DNA of 64,000 nucleotides from Kiloniellaceae bacterium (GCA_021776175.1 JAJFGJ010000003.1:1-64000); one strand, 5' to 3'; counted from the stretch's first letter, positions 18,391 through 27,234 are shown. Notes: generated from the sequence alone by a model not told the origin. Numbers and translations are program-made.

Positions 18391-19680
18391 TTAAGACGCC
18401 GCCGAAGCGGGAATGGTCACCATCACCGCCTCGGCATCTTCCTCGGCACTGGTAAGGCGGTAGCCGCCGACGCCTATGGGGATCAGGGCCGAACAACCGC
18501 GCGGCAGGGACGCCAGTACCCGGTCCTCCGCGGTTAGCAGCTTCACCGCACCCTTGATGACATGAAGGACATGCATGGGCGTTCCGGCGGGCAGGCGTAC
18601 CTCCGCCCCCGGGCGCGGCCGCAGGTGATCGATGACGAACCAGGCGTCGCGTACCGAGCGGAAGACACCGGGATTGCCTTCGAGAGGCCGCGGCGTCACG
18701 ATGAAGTCCTCCGGCCGCGTCGCCCGTAAATTGAGGGCGTCGAGGGCCTTGTCGACATCGATGGCGCGCAACGGAAAGCGCACGTGATCCCAGGCGCGGA
18801 AGGTGGCTCCCGGGCGCCGGATCTCAAGGGCCAGAATCTCCTTGCCCTGGGGATTGCCGAGGGCGTGAACCTCGGCCGACCTCGGCCGGCCCGCCGCCGC
18901 GCTCACGGCCTCTGTGTTGGCGTTGTGGATGACTTGCCCCGGCGTTACCGGCACCTCGTTGAGCAGGTCGAGAACCTCCCAATAGAGCGCCTTGAGCGCG
19001 CGCAGGGGCTCTAGGATCCCCATATCGGCGCCGGCGGCCCGTAGCGGCTCGAGGGCGGGGAAGGCCGCGTCGGCTGGCGCCTCGCGCCGCGCGAAGTTGC
19101 CCGCTAGGACCGCTTGCAGGGCCTCGGGATCGAGGCCGCCGCGAAGACGATTCAGCAACTCCTGCTGCAGATACCGCCCTTCCTGGAGCCTTTGGCCGAG
19201 GCTGGCACGCTCGATGTCGCGATTGAAGCCGAGGCGAATCGTCGCCCCTTCCTCGGCCTCGAGGACGATATAGACTTCGGTCAGGCCGGGCGGATGGGCT
19301 TGGACTGACAGCAAGGTGCCCACGTCCAAGGTTTTGGGAAGCAAGGGGAGCTGACAGCCGTGCGCCGCGATAAAATCCTCACCGAGTATCGCGGGCCCGG
19401 CCGCGGCCAGCAGTTCCGGCAGTCCGACCTCGGACCCATCGGCCAGGCGGACGATACTGGGGTGGGCGGCGGCTTCCTCGTCGCCGGCAAAGGCGCATAT
19501 CTCGAAGGCTTCGCCCCAGCGCCGGTTCGGGGTTGGGCGGATGCCCTTGTAGGCGCATAGGCGCTCACCGCCCCAGGGGCGCGACACCAGGTTGTCGCTC
19601 AAGGGGACGATCGGCGCGGCGGCGATTTGCGCCAACACCTCCGGGTCCGCCGCGCGGACCGCATCGGCGAGGCTTGGCAT
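18391..19680 (-). CDS. Class I mannose-6-phosphate isomerase-like protein
   Basis: The start ATG at 19680 is preceded by AAGGAGGAACGTGACA, a strong ribosome site; longer frames would run through the tRNA gene. The protein has 429 residues. RPWGGERL, LLSVQAHPPGLTEVYIVL (zinc ligands Q, H and E) and VIHNANTEAVSAAAG (further His) give the cupin-like metal site of ManA. The C-terminal half forms a second cupin (AGTPMHVLHVIKGAVKLL). It interconverts mannose-6-phosphate and fructose-6-phosphate and would feed GDP-mannose or related sugars to the polysaccharide genes. It converges on the methyltransferase run. It is longer than many ManA proteins, so a related sugar-phosphate isomerase role remains possible. 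Confidence 0.75.
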   Translation of the reverse strand: MPSLADAVRAADPEVLAQIAAAPIVPLSDNLVSRPWGGERLCAYKGIRPTPNRRWGEAFEICAFAGDEEAAAHPSIVRLADGSEVGLPELLAAAGPAILGEDFIAAHGCQLPLLPKTLDVGTLLSVQAHPPGLTEVYIVLEAEEGATIRLGFNRDIERASLGQRLQEGRYLQQELLNRLRGGLDPEALQAVLAGNFARREAPADAAFPALEPLRAAGADMGILEPLRALKALYWEVLDLLNEVPVTPGQVIHNANTEAVSAAAGRPRSAEVHALGNPQGKEILALEIRRPGATFRAWDHVRFPLRAIDVDKALDALNLRATRPEDFIVTPRPLEGNPGVFRSVRDAWFVIDHLRPRPGAEVRLPAGTPMHVLHVIKGAVKLLTAEDRVLASLPRGCSALIPIGVGGYRLTSAEEDAEAVMVTIPASAAS

Positions 19681-19780
19681 TGTCACGTTCCTCCTTCGCC
19701 GCGCATTCGTTCCACCCGCGTTGTAATCCTGGATCGCCGCATCGGTTGGAATTCGGGGCACCACTTCGCTACCCTGAGGG

Positions 19781-19867
19781 TGGTGCGGGCGGAGGGACTC
19801 GAACCCCCACGGGCTTACGCCCAACGGATTTTAAGTCCGTTGCGTCTACCGGTTCCGCCACGCCCGC
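19781..19867 (-). tRNA. tRNA-Leu (anticodon UAA)
   Basis: On the minus strand an 87-base cloverleaf starts GCGGGCG and ends CGCCCGC-ACCA, so the acceptor stem pairs over seven bases and CCA is encoded. The anticodon stem ACGGA/TCCGT encloses the loop CTTAAAA, giving anticodon TAA. A long variable arm (GGGCGTAAGCCC) and GGTTCGAGTCC in the T arm fit a class II leucine tRNA. No integrase gene is next to it. Confidence 0.95.
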
Positions 19868-19950
19868 GTCCCCCGTGTCCTTTCTGTCCTATTTGCCCAG
19901 CGGCCGCAACTGGGGCAGGTTTCTTTCCTGTTTAGAATTGGGAGGCGGCC

Positions 19951-20751
19951 ATGGCGGGGCGTTTGAAGGACAGGGTGGGAATCGTGATCGGCGCGGGCTC
20001 GGTCGGGGCCGGGTGGGGCAACGGCAAGGCGACCGCGGTTTTGTTCGCGCGCGAAGGGGCCAAGGTTCTGTGCGTCGATATCAACGAGGCGGCGGCCGAG
20101 GAAACCGCCGCCATCGTCGCGCGCGAGGGCGGCACGGCAGCGGTTCAACGCGCCGATGTGACCAAGGCGGGCGAGGTCGAGGCCCTTACCAAGCGCTGCC
20201 TCGATCTCTGGGGCCGTATCGACGTGCTGGACAACAATGTCGGCATTCTCGCGGTTGGCGGCCCGGTGGAGCAGAGCGAGGCCGATTGGGACCGGGTCAT
20301 GGACGCCAACCTCAAGGCTATGTTTCTGACCTGCAAGCACATCCTGCCGGTGATGGAGAAACAGGGCGCGGGCGCCATCGTTAATATCGCCTCGGTCGCC
20401 GGCATCCGCTGGCTCGGCGTGCCCTATATCTCCTACCACGCCAGCAAGGCGGCGGTGATACAGTTCACCAAGGCCGTGGCCTTGCAGTACGCCGCCAAGG
20501 GCATACGCGCCAACTCCATCCTGCCCGGTTTCATGGACACGCCCATGTATATCGAACCCTTGAAGGGCGCCTACGCCGGCGGCGATATCGATAAGATGAA
20601 GGACATGCGCGCGGCGCAGTGTCCGACCGGAAAAATGGGCGATGCCTGGGACGTGGCCCACGCGGCCCTGTTCCTGGCCTCCGACGAGGCCAAGTACATC
20701 ACCGCGACGGAGCTTGTGGTCGACGGCGGCCTGACCGCCAAGACCGTGTGA
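19951..20751 (+). CDS. Short-chain dehydrogenase/reductase
   Basis: This 266-residue classical SDR has the cofactor motif GAGSVGAGWGNG near residue 15, CVDINEAAAEE after the second strand, the catalytic triad in ASVAG ... YHASK, and a C-terminal VDGG. The NNAG motif reads NNVG (DNNVGIL), which is unusual but tolerated in some SDRs. It starts at an ATG after GGGAGG. Substrate cannot be inferred. It lies alone between tRNA-Leu and a transporter gene, and is probably a NAD(P)-dependent alcohol or hydroxyacid dehydrogenase. Confidence 0.87.
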   Translation: MAGRLKDRVGIVIGAGSVGAGWGNGKATAVLFAREGAKVLCVDINEAAAEETAAIVAREGGTAAVQRADVTKAGEVEALTKRCLDLWGRIDVLDNNVGILAVGGPVEQSEADWDRVMDANLKAMFLTCKHILPVMEKQGAGAIVNIASVAGIRWLGVPYISYHASKAAVIQFTKAVALQYAAKGIRANSILPGFMDTPMYIEPLKGAYAGGDIDKMKDMRAAQCPTGKMGDAWDVAHAALFLASDEAKYITATELVVDGGLTAKTV

Positions 20752-20798
20752 GAAAGTTGGGTGCTGCCACGGATACGTTGAGTTAATAGATTTAGAGA

Positions 20799-20910
20799 GA
20801 TTCACCACAAAGGCGCGAAGACGCCAAGAAGGGCGCGGAGAAGATTTAATTGAGGTAAGACGTGAGTAATCTGTCTTCTTCTTCGTGTCTTCGCGCCTTT
20901 GTGGTGAATC
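20799..20910. repeat. Intergenic inverted repeat (24-bp perfect arms)
   Basis: The arms at 20799-20822 and 20887-20910 are perfect reverse complements (gattcaccacaaaggcgcg and so on), 64 bases apart. The similarity continues imperfectly on both sides of each arm. The sequence resembles the dispersed intergenic repeat reading ttcaccacaaaggcgcgaag that many proteobacterial genomes carry. It lies between the SDR and EamA genes and could form a long hairpin in the transcript. Confidence 0.75.
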
Positions 20911-20962
20911 CTCTTTTCGTTTTCCCGGCAATTCTAGAGATTATCGAAAGTATCCGGCCAAG

Positions 20963-21853
20963 ATGGAACGCAAGCTTTTAATCGGCTTCGCGCTGGCGGC
21001 TTTCGGGGCCATGCTCCTGCCGATCGGGGATGCCATCGCCAAGCATCTGGGCAGCCTGGATTACAGCGCCTTTCAGATCGCCTGGGGCCGTTGGGCGGCG
21101 CATGTGGTTATCTTGACCCCCTTCATGGTTTTCCGGCGCGGCAGCCGGGTATGGATTCCCGAACGGGTCGGCCTGCATACCTTGCGCGCCTTGGTCATGG
21201 TCGCGGCGACGGTGGCTTATTTTTCCTCGCTGCGCTTTATCCCTCTGGCCAATGCGGCGGCGATTCTTTTTTGCGCGCCGCTCCTGGTCACCGCCCTCTC
21301 GGGTCTGGTCCTGGGCGAGCGTGTCGGGCCCCGGCGCTGGATCGCCGTGATCCTGGGCCTGTTCGGGATGCTGCTGATCGTCCGTCCCGGGCTCGGCGCG
21401 GCCCATTGGGGCTCGGCCTTGGCCCTGGCCGCCACCTTCGCCTTTTCCTGTTATTTCCTGCTCACGCGCAAACTGGCCGGGCGCACGCCGGCGGTGGTCA
21501 CCCTGTGGTACATGGCGGTCGTGGGGAGCCTGTTATCGACGCCGCTGGCGCTCGTCTACTGGACCCCGCCCGATTTGGAGGCTTGGCTGCTGATGTTCGG
21601 GATCGGCGGGGTCATGGCGCTCGGCCACCTGTTCATCATACGCGCGCTAGATCATATCGAGGCTTCGGCTCTGGCGCCCCTGACCTACCTCGAAATCGTG
21701 ACCGCGACGGCGATCGGTTACGTCTGGTTCGGGGATTTCCCCGATGCCTTGACCTGGGCCGGGTGCGCGGTGGTGATCGGCGCCGGGCTGTTCGTCTTCA
21801 CCCGCGAGCGCGCGGCGGCGCGCCAGGCCCACGTGCCCGCGCCAGCACCTTGA
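20963..21853 (+). CDS. EamA-family (DMT) transporter
   Basis: The start at 20963 gives a 296-residue protein with ten hydrophobic segments in two EamA halves. WGRWAAHVVILTPF and ANAAAILFCAPLLVTALSG in the first half, and HLFIIRALDHIEASALAPL in the second, are typical of the drug/metabolite transporter superfamily, including RhaT and SAM-uptake-like members. A frame extending further upstream would run into the inverted repeat. It probably exports or imports a small metabolite across the inner membrane. Its 3' end overlaps the convergent AbrB-type gene by 56 bases. Confidence 0.85.
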   Translation: MERKLLIGFALAAFGAMLLPIGDAIAKHLGSLDYSAFQIAWGRWAAHVVILTPFMVFRRGSRVWIPERVGLHTLRALVMVAATVAYFSSLRFIPLANAAAILFCAPLLVTALSGLVLGERVGPRRWIAVILGLFGMLLIVRPGLGAAHWGSALALAATFAFSCYFLLTRKLAGRTPAVVTLWYMAVVGSLLSTPLALVYWTPPDLEAWLLMFGIGGVMALGHLFIIRALDHIEASALAPLTYLEIVTATAIGYVWFGDFPDALTWAGCAVVIGAGLFVFTRERAAARQAHVPAPAP

Positions 21854-22871
21854 AGGCTAGGGGCGCGAGGACCACGATCAGGAATATGCGCACGATGTGG
21901 TGGGTGGCGACGAAGGCGGCGTCGGTGCCGATGGCGATGGCGATCAGGCTCATCTCCGCCAGGCCGCCGGGGGCGTAAGCCAGCATCAGGGCGGCGGCGG
22001 GAAGGTCCAAGGCGTTGTGCAGGGCGACCGCGAAGGCGGCGTTAATCCCCAGCAGTATGGCGGTGCTGCCCAGCGAGGCGGCGACCGCGCGCCGGATCAT
22101 GCGCAGGGTGGTGCCGGCGAAACGGCACCCGATGGCGGTTCCGATCACGACCTGGGCGGCGGCGACCAGCTCGAAGGGCGGGCGCGCCTGAGACCAGCCG
22201 GCCAGGTGCACGATGGCGCTCAGGATCATGGGGCCGACAATGGCCGCGGCCGGCATCTTGATGGCCTTGGCGGCGAAAAACCCGGTCACGCCGCAGGCGG
22301 TCAGGACCGCCAGGTCGGATAGGGGGACTTGCGCCAGCGGCAGTCCCACCGCCGGCCGGGTGCCGGGATCGTAGCCGAGAAAGAACTGAAATCCGAACGG
22401 CAGGATCAGGACCACGAGCAGCAGGCGGGACGACTGCGACAGGGAGATGATGCGGGCATCGCCGCCCATTTCCGTGCCCACCAGGATCATTTCAGACAGG
22501 CCGCCGGGCATGGCGGCGAAGTAGGAGGTCACCCGGTCGTAGCCGCAGATTCGGTGCAGGTAGAGCCAGGCCGTGCCCCCGGCGGCGGCCGAATACAAGA
22601 CCAGCCCCGCCAGGCTGAGCGACCACTCCGCCATGCGTTCCAGGATCTCCGGGGTGAAGCCACTGCCCAGCATGACGCCCAGCACCGCCACCATGACGGC
22701 GCGCGCGCGCATGGACATGGCCAGCTTCAAGCCGCCCGCCGAACCGGCCGTGGTCGCTAACATGGCGCCGATCATCCAGGGCAGGGGAAGCTGTAGCAGG
22801 CTCGCCGCCCAGCCGCCGCCGATACCGAGCGCCAGGGCCAGGGCCACCCGGTCCCAGCGCGGCGCGAGCAT
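21798..22871 (-). CDS. AbrB-family (PF05145) membrane protein
   Basis: About 357 residues form two homologous sets of hydrophobic segments. LQLPLPWMIGAMLAT and MPAAAIVGPMILSAI are the repeated PWxxGAM/GP motifs. SYFAAMPGGLSEMILVG and ALMLAYAPGGLAEMSLIA are the repeated PGG motif of the AbrB/AmoA-type membrane family, unrelated to the AbrB DNA-binding regulator. I place the start at the ATG at 22871, 50 bases after the ArgE-like stop; the frame is open further upstream but lacks a start with a ribosome site. Function is unproven; ammonia-related or regulatory roles have been proposed for relatives. It is probably transcribed together with the peptidase gene. Confidence 0.82.
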   Translation of the reverse strand: MLAPRWDRVALALALGIGGGWAASLLQLPLPWMIGAMLATTAGSAGGLKLAMSMRARAVMVAVLGVMLGSGFTPEILERMAEWSLSLAGLVLYSAAAGGTAWLYLHRICGYDRVTSYFAAMPGGLSEMILVGTEMGGDARIISLSQSSRLLLVVLILPFGFQFFLGYDPGTRPAVGLPLAQVPLSDLAVLTACGVTGFFAAKAIKMPAAAIVGPMILSAIVHLAGWSQARPPFELVAAAQVVIGTAIGCRFAGTTLRMIRRAVAASLGSTAILLGINAAFAVALHNALDLPAAALMLAYAPGGLAEMSLIAIAIGTDAAFVATHHIVRIFLIVVLAPLAFKVLARARGPGAPPRARG

Positions 22872-22921
22872 GGTGCCCCGGCCTGGGGCCGGGGGGGCTT
22901 CGGTCTTGGGTTCGCCGGCGC

Positions 22922-24097
22922 TCAGGACTCGCCGACCCGGTCGAGCAGGCGGTCCATGAAGCGCACGCACAGCGCGAGTTGCTCCAGGGAGACGAACTCG
23001 TCGGGCTTGTGCGCCTGTTCGATGGAGCCGGGGCCGCAAATCACCGCCGGGATGCCGCTGCCGCTGAACAGGCCCGCCTCGGTGCCGAAGGCGACCTTGC
23101 CGGTCGCATTGGCGCCGGCCAGGGATTTGACCATGGTCACGAGATCGGAGTCGCTGGCGATATCGAGGCCGGGCAGGTACGAGGTTTCGGTCCAGGTAAA
23201 GCCGGTGCCGGGAACCCGCGCCTGCATACCCGGTTCGATCTCGCGCCGGGTGAAGTCGACCACTTCGGCCAGCAATGCCTTGGGGTCGTCTTGCGGCAGG
23301 TGGCGGAACTCGAATTCGAAATTGCAGTCGGCGGGCACGATATTCATGGCGGTGCCGCCCTGAATGGTGCCGACGTGGACGGTGGTGTGGGGGACGTCGT
23401 AATCGTGGTCGAAGGGGCCTTCCGCAGCCTTGCGCGCGGCCATGGCGTCCAGGTGGACCACGGCGTGGGCCGCCGCCTGCACCGCGTTGACGGCCGTGGG
23501 TGCGAGCGAGGAATGCGCCTCGAAACCGCGCACGTCGCAGCGGCAGGACAGCTTTCCCTTATGCCCGGTGATGACCTTCATGTCGGTCGGCTCCCCGACC
23601 ACGCAGCCAATGGGGCGCACCGGTTGCGAGGCCAGGAAGTTCAGCAGGCGCGGCACGCCCATGCAGCCGATCTCCTCGTCATAGGAGAGGCACAGGTGGA
23701 TCGGTGTTTTCAGGCCGCGCTCCAGAAAGCGGGGCGCGTAGGCCAGGGCGATGGCGATGAAGCTTTTCATGTCGCAAGTGCCCCGGCCATGAAGCCGGCC
23801 CTCGCGCTCGGTCACGGTCCAGGGATCGCTGCTCCAATCCTGGCCGTCGATGGGCACCACGTCGGTATGGCCCGACAGGGCGATGCCGCCCCGGTCGGTT
23901 GGGCCCAGGGTCGCGTAGAGGTTGGCCTTGCGCCCTTCGTCGTCGAACGTCAGGTGCGATTCGACCCCCAGGTCCTTCAGGTAATCGCGCACGTCGTGGA
24001 TCAGATCCAGGTTGGAATTGCGGCTGGTGGTATCGAAGGCGATCAGCCGGTCGATCATGGCGCGCACGTCTGTACTGACGATGGAAGTCTCGCTCAC
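22922..24097 (-). CDS. argE: Acetylornithine deacetylase (M20 family)
   Basis: The 391-residue M20 metallopeptidase has the first metal motif SGHTDVVP, the bridging aspartate in GRGTCDMKSF, the catalytic pair in LSYDEEIGC, GEPT and a final histidine in GSIEQAHKPDEF. This arrangement and length match ArgE, which removes acetate from N-acetylornithine in arginine synthesis. A broader amidohydrolase role is possible because many alphaproteobacteria use ArgJ instead. The ATG at 24097 follows a GGAG-like site. The AbrB-type membrane protein gene follows 50 bases downstream on the same strand. Confidence 0.85.
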   Translation of the reverse strand: MSETSIVSTDVRAMIDRLIAFDTTSRNSNLDLIHDVRDYLKDLGVESHLTFDDEGRKANLYATLGPTDRGGIALSGHTDVVPIDGQDWSSDPWTVTEREGRLHGRGTCDMKSFIAIALAYAPRFLERGLKTPIHLCLSYDEEIGCMGVPRLLNFLASQPVRPIGCVVGEPTDMKVITGHKGKLSCRCDVRGFEAHSSLAPTAVNAVQAAAHAVVHLDAMAARKAAEGPFDHDYDVPHTTVHVGTIQGGTAMNIVPADCNFEFEFRHLPQDDPKALLAEVVDFTRREIEPGMQARVPGTGFTWTETSYLPGLDIASDSDLVTMVKSLAGANATGKVAFGTEAGLFSGSGIPAVICGPGSIEQAHKPDEFVSLEQLALCVRFMDRLLDRVGES

Positions 24098-24474
24098 TCA
24101 AATCTCCTGCTAACGGGGTTCCGGCCCGATTGGGCCTTGGCATTGGCGCTAAACATGGCAGAGACACCAAGGGTTTGCCAATCCCCAGACCGGCAAGGCT
24201 GATATGCAAGGGGCGTGGGTATTTCCCTGATATTCCCTGATCTCGTCTTAACAGGGAAATCGAGGGCCGGGTATTTCCCTGTTATTCCCTGCTGAACAGG
24301 GAAAACGAAAAAAGGGGCGGGAAGCTGTGTTGGCATTATCCTAGGCGCCCCTAGCGGCTTGTACGAGCGCGGGCTTGTGGATGATTTCTAGTGAAGCCCC
24401 CCCGTCCACTTACTTGTCTCAGCCTAATCCATATGTGATCATATGTAACTAGTTAGAGAAATTAGAGTGCAGGG
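24098..24474. other. Intergenic region with a repeated CAGGGAAAT element
   Basis: Between 24217 and 24306 two near-copies of a palindromic element occur: gggtatttccctgatattcc ... aacagggaaat, then gggtatttccctgttattcc ... aacagggaaaac. Each copy can fold on itself (ttccctg against cagggaa). This looks like the dispersed CAGGGAAAT repeat seen in many alphaproteobacterial intergenic regions. The rest, up to the AT-rich stretch before 24475, holds no gene that I can support but probably the promoter of the next gene. Confidence 0.6.
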
Positions 24475-25554
24475 GTGAGATTTGTTCCAATGAACTTAGC
24501 TGGTGCGAATGAAACCGATGTTAGAGAGGAAATTGCAGCGCCGTTTCTCACCATGCTCGGTTATCAACGAGGTACTGAGAACGAAATTCTCAGGGAATAC
24601 TCCATTTCATATGGCCGCCACTTTCTAGGGCGAAAAAAATCGAACGACCCCCCTCTGCGTGGCAGAGCTGATTACGTGCTTTCTATTACTGGTGTAGGCA
24701 GATGGGTTCTCGAAATTAAGTCGCCGTCAGAGGACATTACGAATGAAGCAATTGAACAGGCAATTTCTTATTGTCGACATCCTGAAGTGTCAGGGGCATA
24801 TGCAGCGATATTAAATGGAAAGCGGTTCGTTGTTTTCCATTCCAACCAAAGATCAAGCGATGAGCCCATTGTTGATATTCAGGTAACTACGCCGGAGGAG
24901 CTCTCGACATTATTGAGCGGCCTTTTGTCTCCTGGAGCAATTCGTAGAGACTGCAGCCCACCAAAGGTCGATTTAGGTTTGCCTTTATCAGATGGTTTTA
25001 GATCAAGTGCGATCGTCATTAATGGCACAAATTCGTACACTGATTTTTGGTGGGAATGCAATTCCCCTTTGCCCGGCGATGCTAAGGCCGAGTTAGATGA
25101 AACGTGCCGTCGACTTTCGAGTTTTCGTACTGCAGTCACCGGTGGTCGGGTTTGGCGAGACGAAAGTTCGCGGATTATTGCCAAGCTTTCATGGGAATCG
25201 CCTCACGACGTTCTTTCGCAATTTGCACAGGAAAAGAAACTTTTCGACGCCGAGTACGTGTCTCTCAGCCAAACTATATCAAGTGATTCATCTAACCCAA
25301 CAATCTTTGATATTGTTGGGAGTGTAAGCGTTAGCGAAGGTGAAACACTTTTTGATATAGTTCGTTGGGACACCCAAATGGCGGGACTTGAAACAAATAT
25401 GAATTATAGAGGCCAAGCGCTAGGATATTTAGATGGGCAGGTTTTCAGTGGGCGTTTTCAAGCGGAGTACGAATCTAATTTTCCTTTGGTACCAGATTTA
25501 CGCTTAGTTATGTATGCCTTGGGAAATTTTAATTTGGTGCTTGATGCTGAGTAG
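24475..25554 (+). CDS. Orphan HsdR-N-like (PD-(D/E)xK) nuclease domain protein
   Basis: The protein has 359 residues from a GTG at 24475; an ATG at 24490 is equally possible. RGRADYVLSI followed by RWVLEIKSPSEDI gives the D-(x)n-ExK core of the type I restriction HsdR N-terminal nuclease fold, and AAILNGKRFVVF is the usual next strand. From about residue 170 comes a beta-rich region I do not recognise. There is no helicase motor, HsdM or HsdS nearby. Base composition is clearly AT-richer than its neighbours, which suggests horizontal transfer. A role in defence, perhaps cleaving foreign DNA, is inference only. Confidence 0.65.
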   Translation: MRFVPMNLAGANETDVREEIAAPFLTMLGYQRGTENEILREYSISYGRHFLGRKKSNDPPLRGRADYVLSITGVGRWVLEIKSPSEDITNEAIEQAISYCRHPEVSGAYAAILNGKRFVVFHSNQRSSDEPIVDIQVTTPEELSTLLSGLLSPGAIRRDCSPPKVDLGLPLSDGFRSSAIVINGTNSYTDFWWECNSPLPGDAKAELDETCRRLSSFRTAVTGGRVWRDESSRIIAKLSWESPHDVLSQFAQEKKLFDAEYVSLSQTISSDSSNPTIFDIVGSVSVSEGETLFDIVRWDTQMAGLETNMNYRGQALGYLDGQVFSGRFQAEYESNFPLVPDLRLVMYALGNFNLVLDAE

Positions 25555-25700
25555 TGAACATTTTTTTGAGGCGAGAGAATGATGATCTATCGGGAAGGTG
25601 AATTCTCGATCTTGACTTGATTCCAGCGCACCCCTCCGCCGCACTCCTTCCATTTTGGATGCCGGGCCGCCTTTGCTACATTCAGGAAAAAGGCTCGGCG

Positions 25701-26762
25701 TTACGGCAGTTTCGCCGCCGCCAGCGCCGTTCCCCTTACCCGCGCCGCGATTTTGGCGAAGGCGGTGGCGCGGGCCATGGCGACATCGTCCCCGAAGGGC
25801 GAGAAGCCGCAATCGTCGGTGGTGCCGAAGCGTTCGCCCTTCAGGTGTTCGGCGATCTCGAGCGTTCGTTCGCACACGGTCTCGGCGCTCTCGATTTGCG
25901 TATCGCAGGGATCGATGACGCCGATGAAGGTCGTCTGCGCCGCCTGGCGCTCGCGCGCGACGATATCGAGAACGCGGGGCTTATCCGCCTCGCTCGCCAT
26001 CTGGATGTAGAAACGCCCGGCCTTCATGCGGAACAGGTCCGGTAAAAGATCGGCATAATCGACATCGGCCGAATGGGTGGAATTATGATCGCCGCCGGGG
26101 CAGGTATGCACACCGATTCGCGCGCGCTCGGCCTCCGAAAATCGATCCAACACCGCGTTGTTTAGCTCGACGAACTGCCGCAACAGGCCGCGCGAGGGAT
26201 CGAGCTTGCAGGCGAGCCGCCCTTCGGTGAAATCGATCTGCACAACTTGCGCTCCGGCATCGAGGGCCGAGCGAATGTCCGCCGCGCACTCGTTTGTGAG
26301 GTCTTCGATGAATTGCCCGCGCCCATAGCCCTCGATCCCGTCCTGGGGATACAGGAGGCTCATGGCCGAGGGCGATATGACTGCCTGTTTGAGCGGTAGA
26401 TCGGTGTATCGGCGCGCTAGGGTCACATAACGGCCAGTGGTGCCGCCATAGCGGAACGGTCCCTTGGTCAGGCGCGGCAATTGCCGCGTGTGGCCGTCGG
26501 CGAAGGGAATAACGATGCCGTCGGGCGCGAGATTGGTCAGCCCGTCGAGCGGATAGGTGGCGAAGCTTGGCTTGGACTGCTCGCCGTCGGAGATAATGGC
26601 GGACCCCGTGGCCTCCATCCCGGCAATCGTCTCGGCGACCGCCCGTTCGGCCACGGCGGCGTAGTCCTCGGCCGTTAGGCGCCCCTCTTGCAAAGCCCCC
26701 ATGGCGTCCAGCAGATACTCCGGTCGCGGGACGCTCCCGACTCCTTCGCTTGGGATTTTCAC
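25701..26762 (-). CDS. MetE C-terminal-like (cobalamin-independent methionine synthase family) protein
   Basis: The start is set at the GTG at 26762 after GGGAG; a longer frame would begin at a TTG. The protein has 353 residues. VGSVPRPEYLL, ISDGEQSK, HTCPGGDHNSTH (zinc ligands H and C) and a late DDCGFSPF (zinc cysteine) match the Meth_synt_2 domain of MetE, without the N-terminal half. Such stand-alone proteins use methylated donors other than, or in addition to, methyltetrahydrofolate, or have unknown methyl acceptors. It stands alone between the nuclease-like gene and a repeat-filled spacer. Confidence 0.83.
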   Translation of the reverse strand: MKIPSEGVGSVPRPEYLLDAMGALQEGRLTAEDYAAVAERAVAETIAGMEATGSAIISDGEQSKPSFATYPLDGLTNLAPDGIVIPFADGHTRQLPRLTKGPFRYGGTTGRYVTLARRYTDLPLKQAVISPSAMSLLYPQDGIEGYGRGQFIEDLTNECAADIRSALDAGAQVVQIDFTEGRLACKLDPSRGLLRQFVELNNAVLDRFSEAERARIGVHTCPGGDHNSTHSADVDYADLLPDLFRMKAGRFYIQMASEADKPRVLDIVARERQAAQTTFIGVIDPCDTQIESAETVCERTLEIAEHLKGERFGTTDDCGFSPFGDDVAMARATAFAKIAARVRGTALAAAKLP

Positions 26763-26826
26763 GGTAACGGTCTCCCTGTCTTGTGTGGCTCCCGCCAAGT
26801 TAGCGAGTTAGCCGGGGTAAAAGATT

Positions 26827-27007
26827 CCCCTCCCCCCTTGAGGGGGAGGGCCGGGGTGGGGGGAAGCGCGTCCGCGCGTCAAGAGGCTTGATTTTACGGC
26901 CCCCGTGCCGCCCCAAGACGGCAAGAAAAACAAAGCGAAAAAATGAGTAGTTTGACGCGCGACCGCGACACCCCCCACCCTAACCCTCCCCCTCAAGGGG
27001 GGAGGGG
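26827..27007. repeat. Inverted pair of a dispersed GC-rich intergenic repeat
   Basis: A left copy at 26827-26862 (cccctccccccttgaggggg then agggccggggtgggg) and a right copy at 26971-27007 (cccaccctaaccctccccct then caaggggggagggg) are inverted relative to each other. Each copy is itself a hairpin around ttgag or ctcaa. The same pair occurs at 51004-51136. This is a REP-like element family. The gap between the copies holds no supported gene. Confidence 0.8.
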
Positions 27008-27190
27008 ACGTATTCGTTTCGATCAATCCACCCGCCGTTCAAAAAGCCAACTCAAGGACATATCCAGTCTGCCGCAACGAGTGCGGCTTGTCGCGGTTTT
27101 GCCTGTGAAAGAAAGCAGGGCGCCGCCGGGTGGGCCGTTAGCGTCCTGTTCGGCCCTGTTAGGTGAACCAAATCATGCTGTATTTTATCA

Positions 27191-27234
27191 CATCCGTATA
27201 ACCTTCGTATAATCTTCGTATAGCCTTCGTATAA
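27191..27234 (+). repeat. Four 11-bp direct repeats upstream of the hydrolase gene
   Basis: Four copies lie in a row: catccgtataa, ccttcgtataa, tcttcgtatag and ccttcgtataa. The period is 11 bases, close to one DNA turn, and each copy contains a TATAA-like core. The array ends 32 bases before the ATG at 27267, so it overlaps the likely promoter and may be a cooperative operator. The pattern is short and without spacers, so it is not a CRISPR. Confidence 0.75.

Noticed and set aside
19781..19867. tRNA-Leu as an integration site of a genomic island
   Set aside because: No integrase gene and no repeat of the tRNA 3' end were seen nearby.
24475..25554. Complete type I restriction-modification system
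   Set aside because: Only the N-terminal nuclease-like domain is present; no helicase motor, HsdM or HsdS is nearby.
27191..27234. Possible CRISPR array
   Set aside because: Repeats are 11 bases and contiguous with no spacers, and there are no cas genes.
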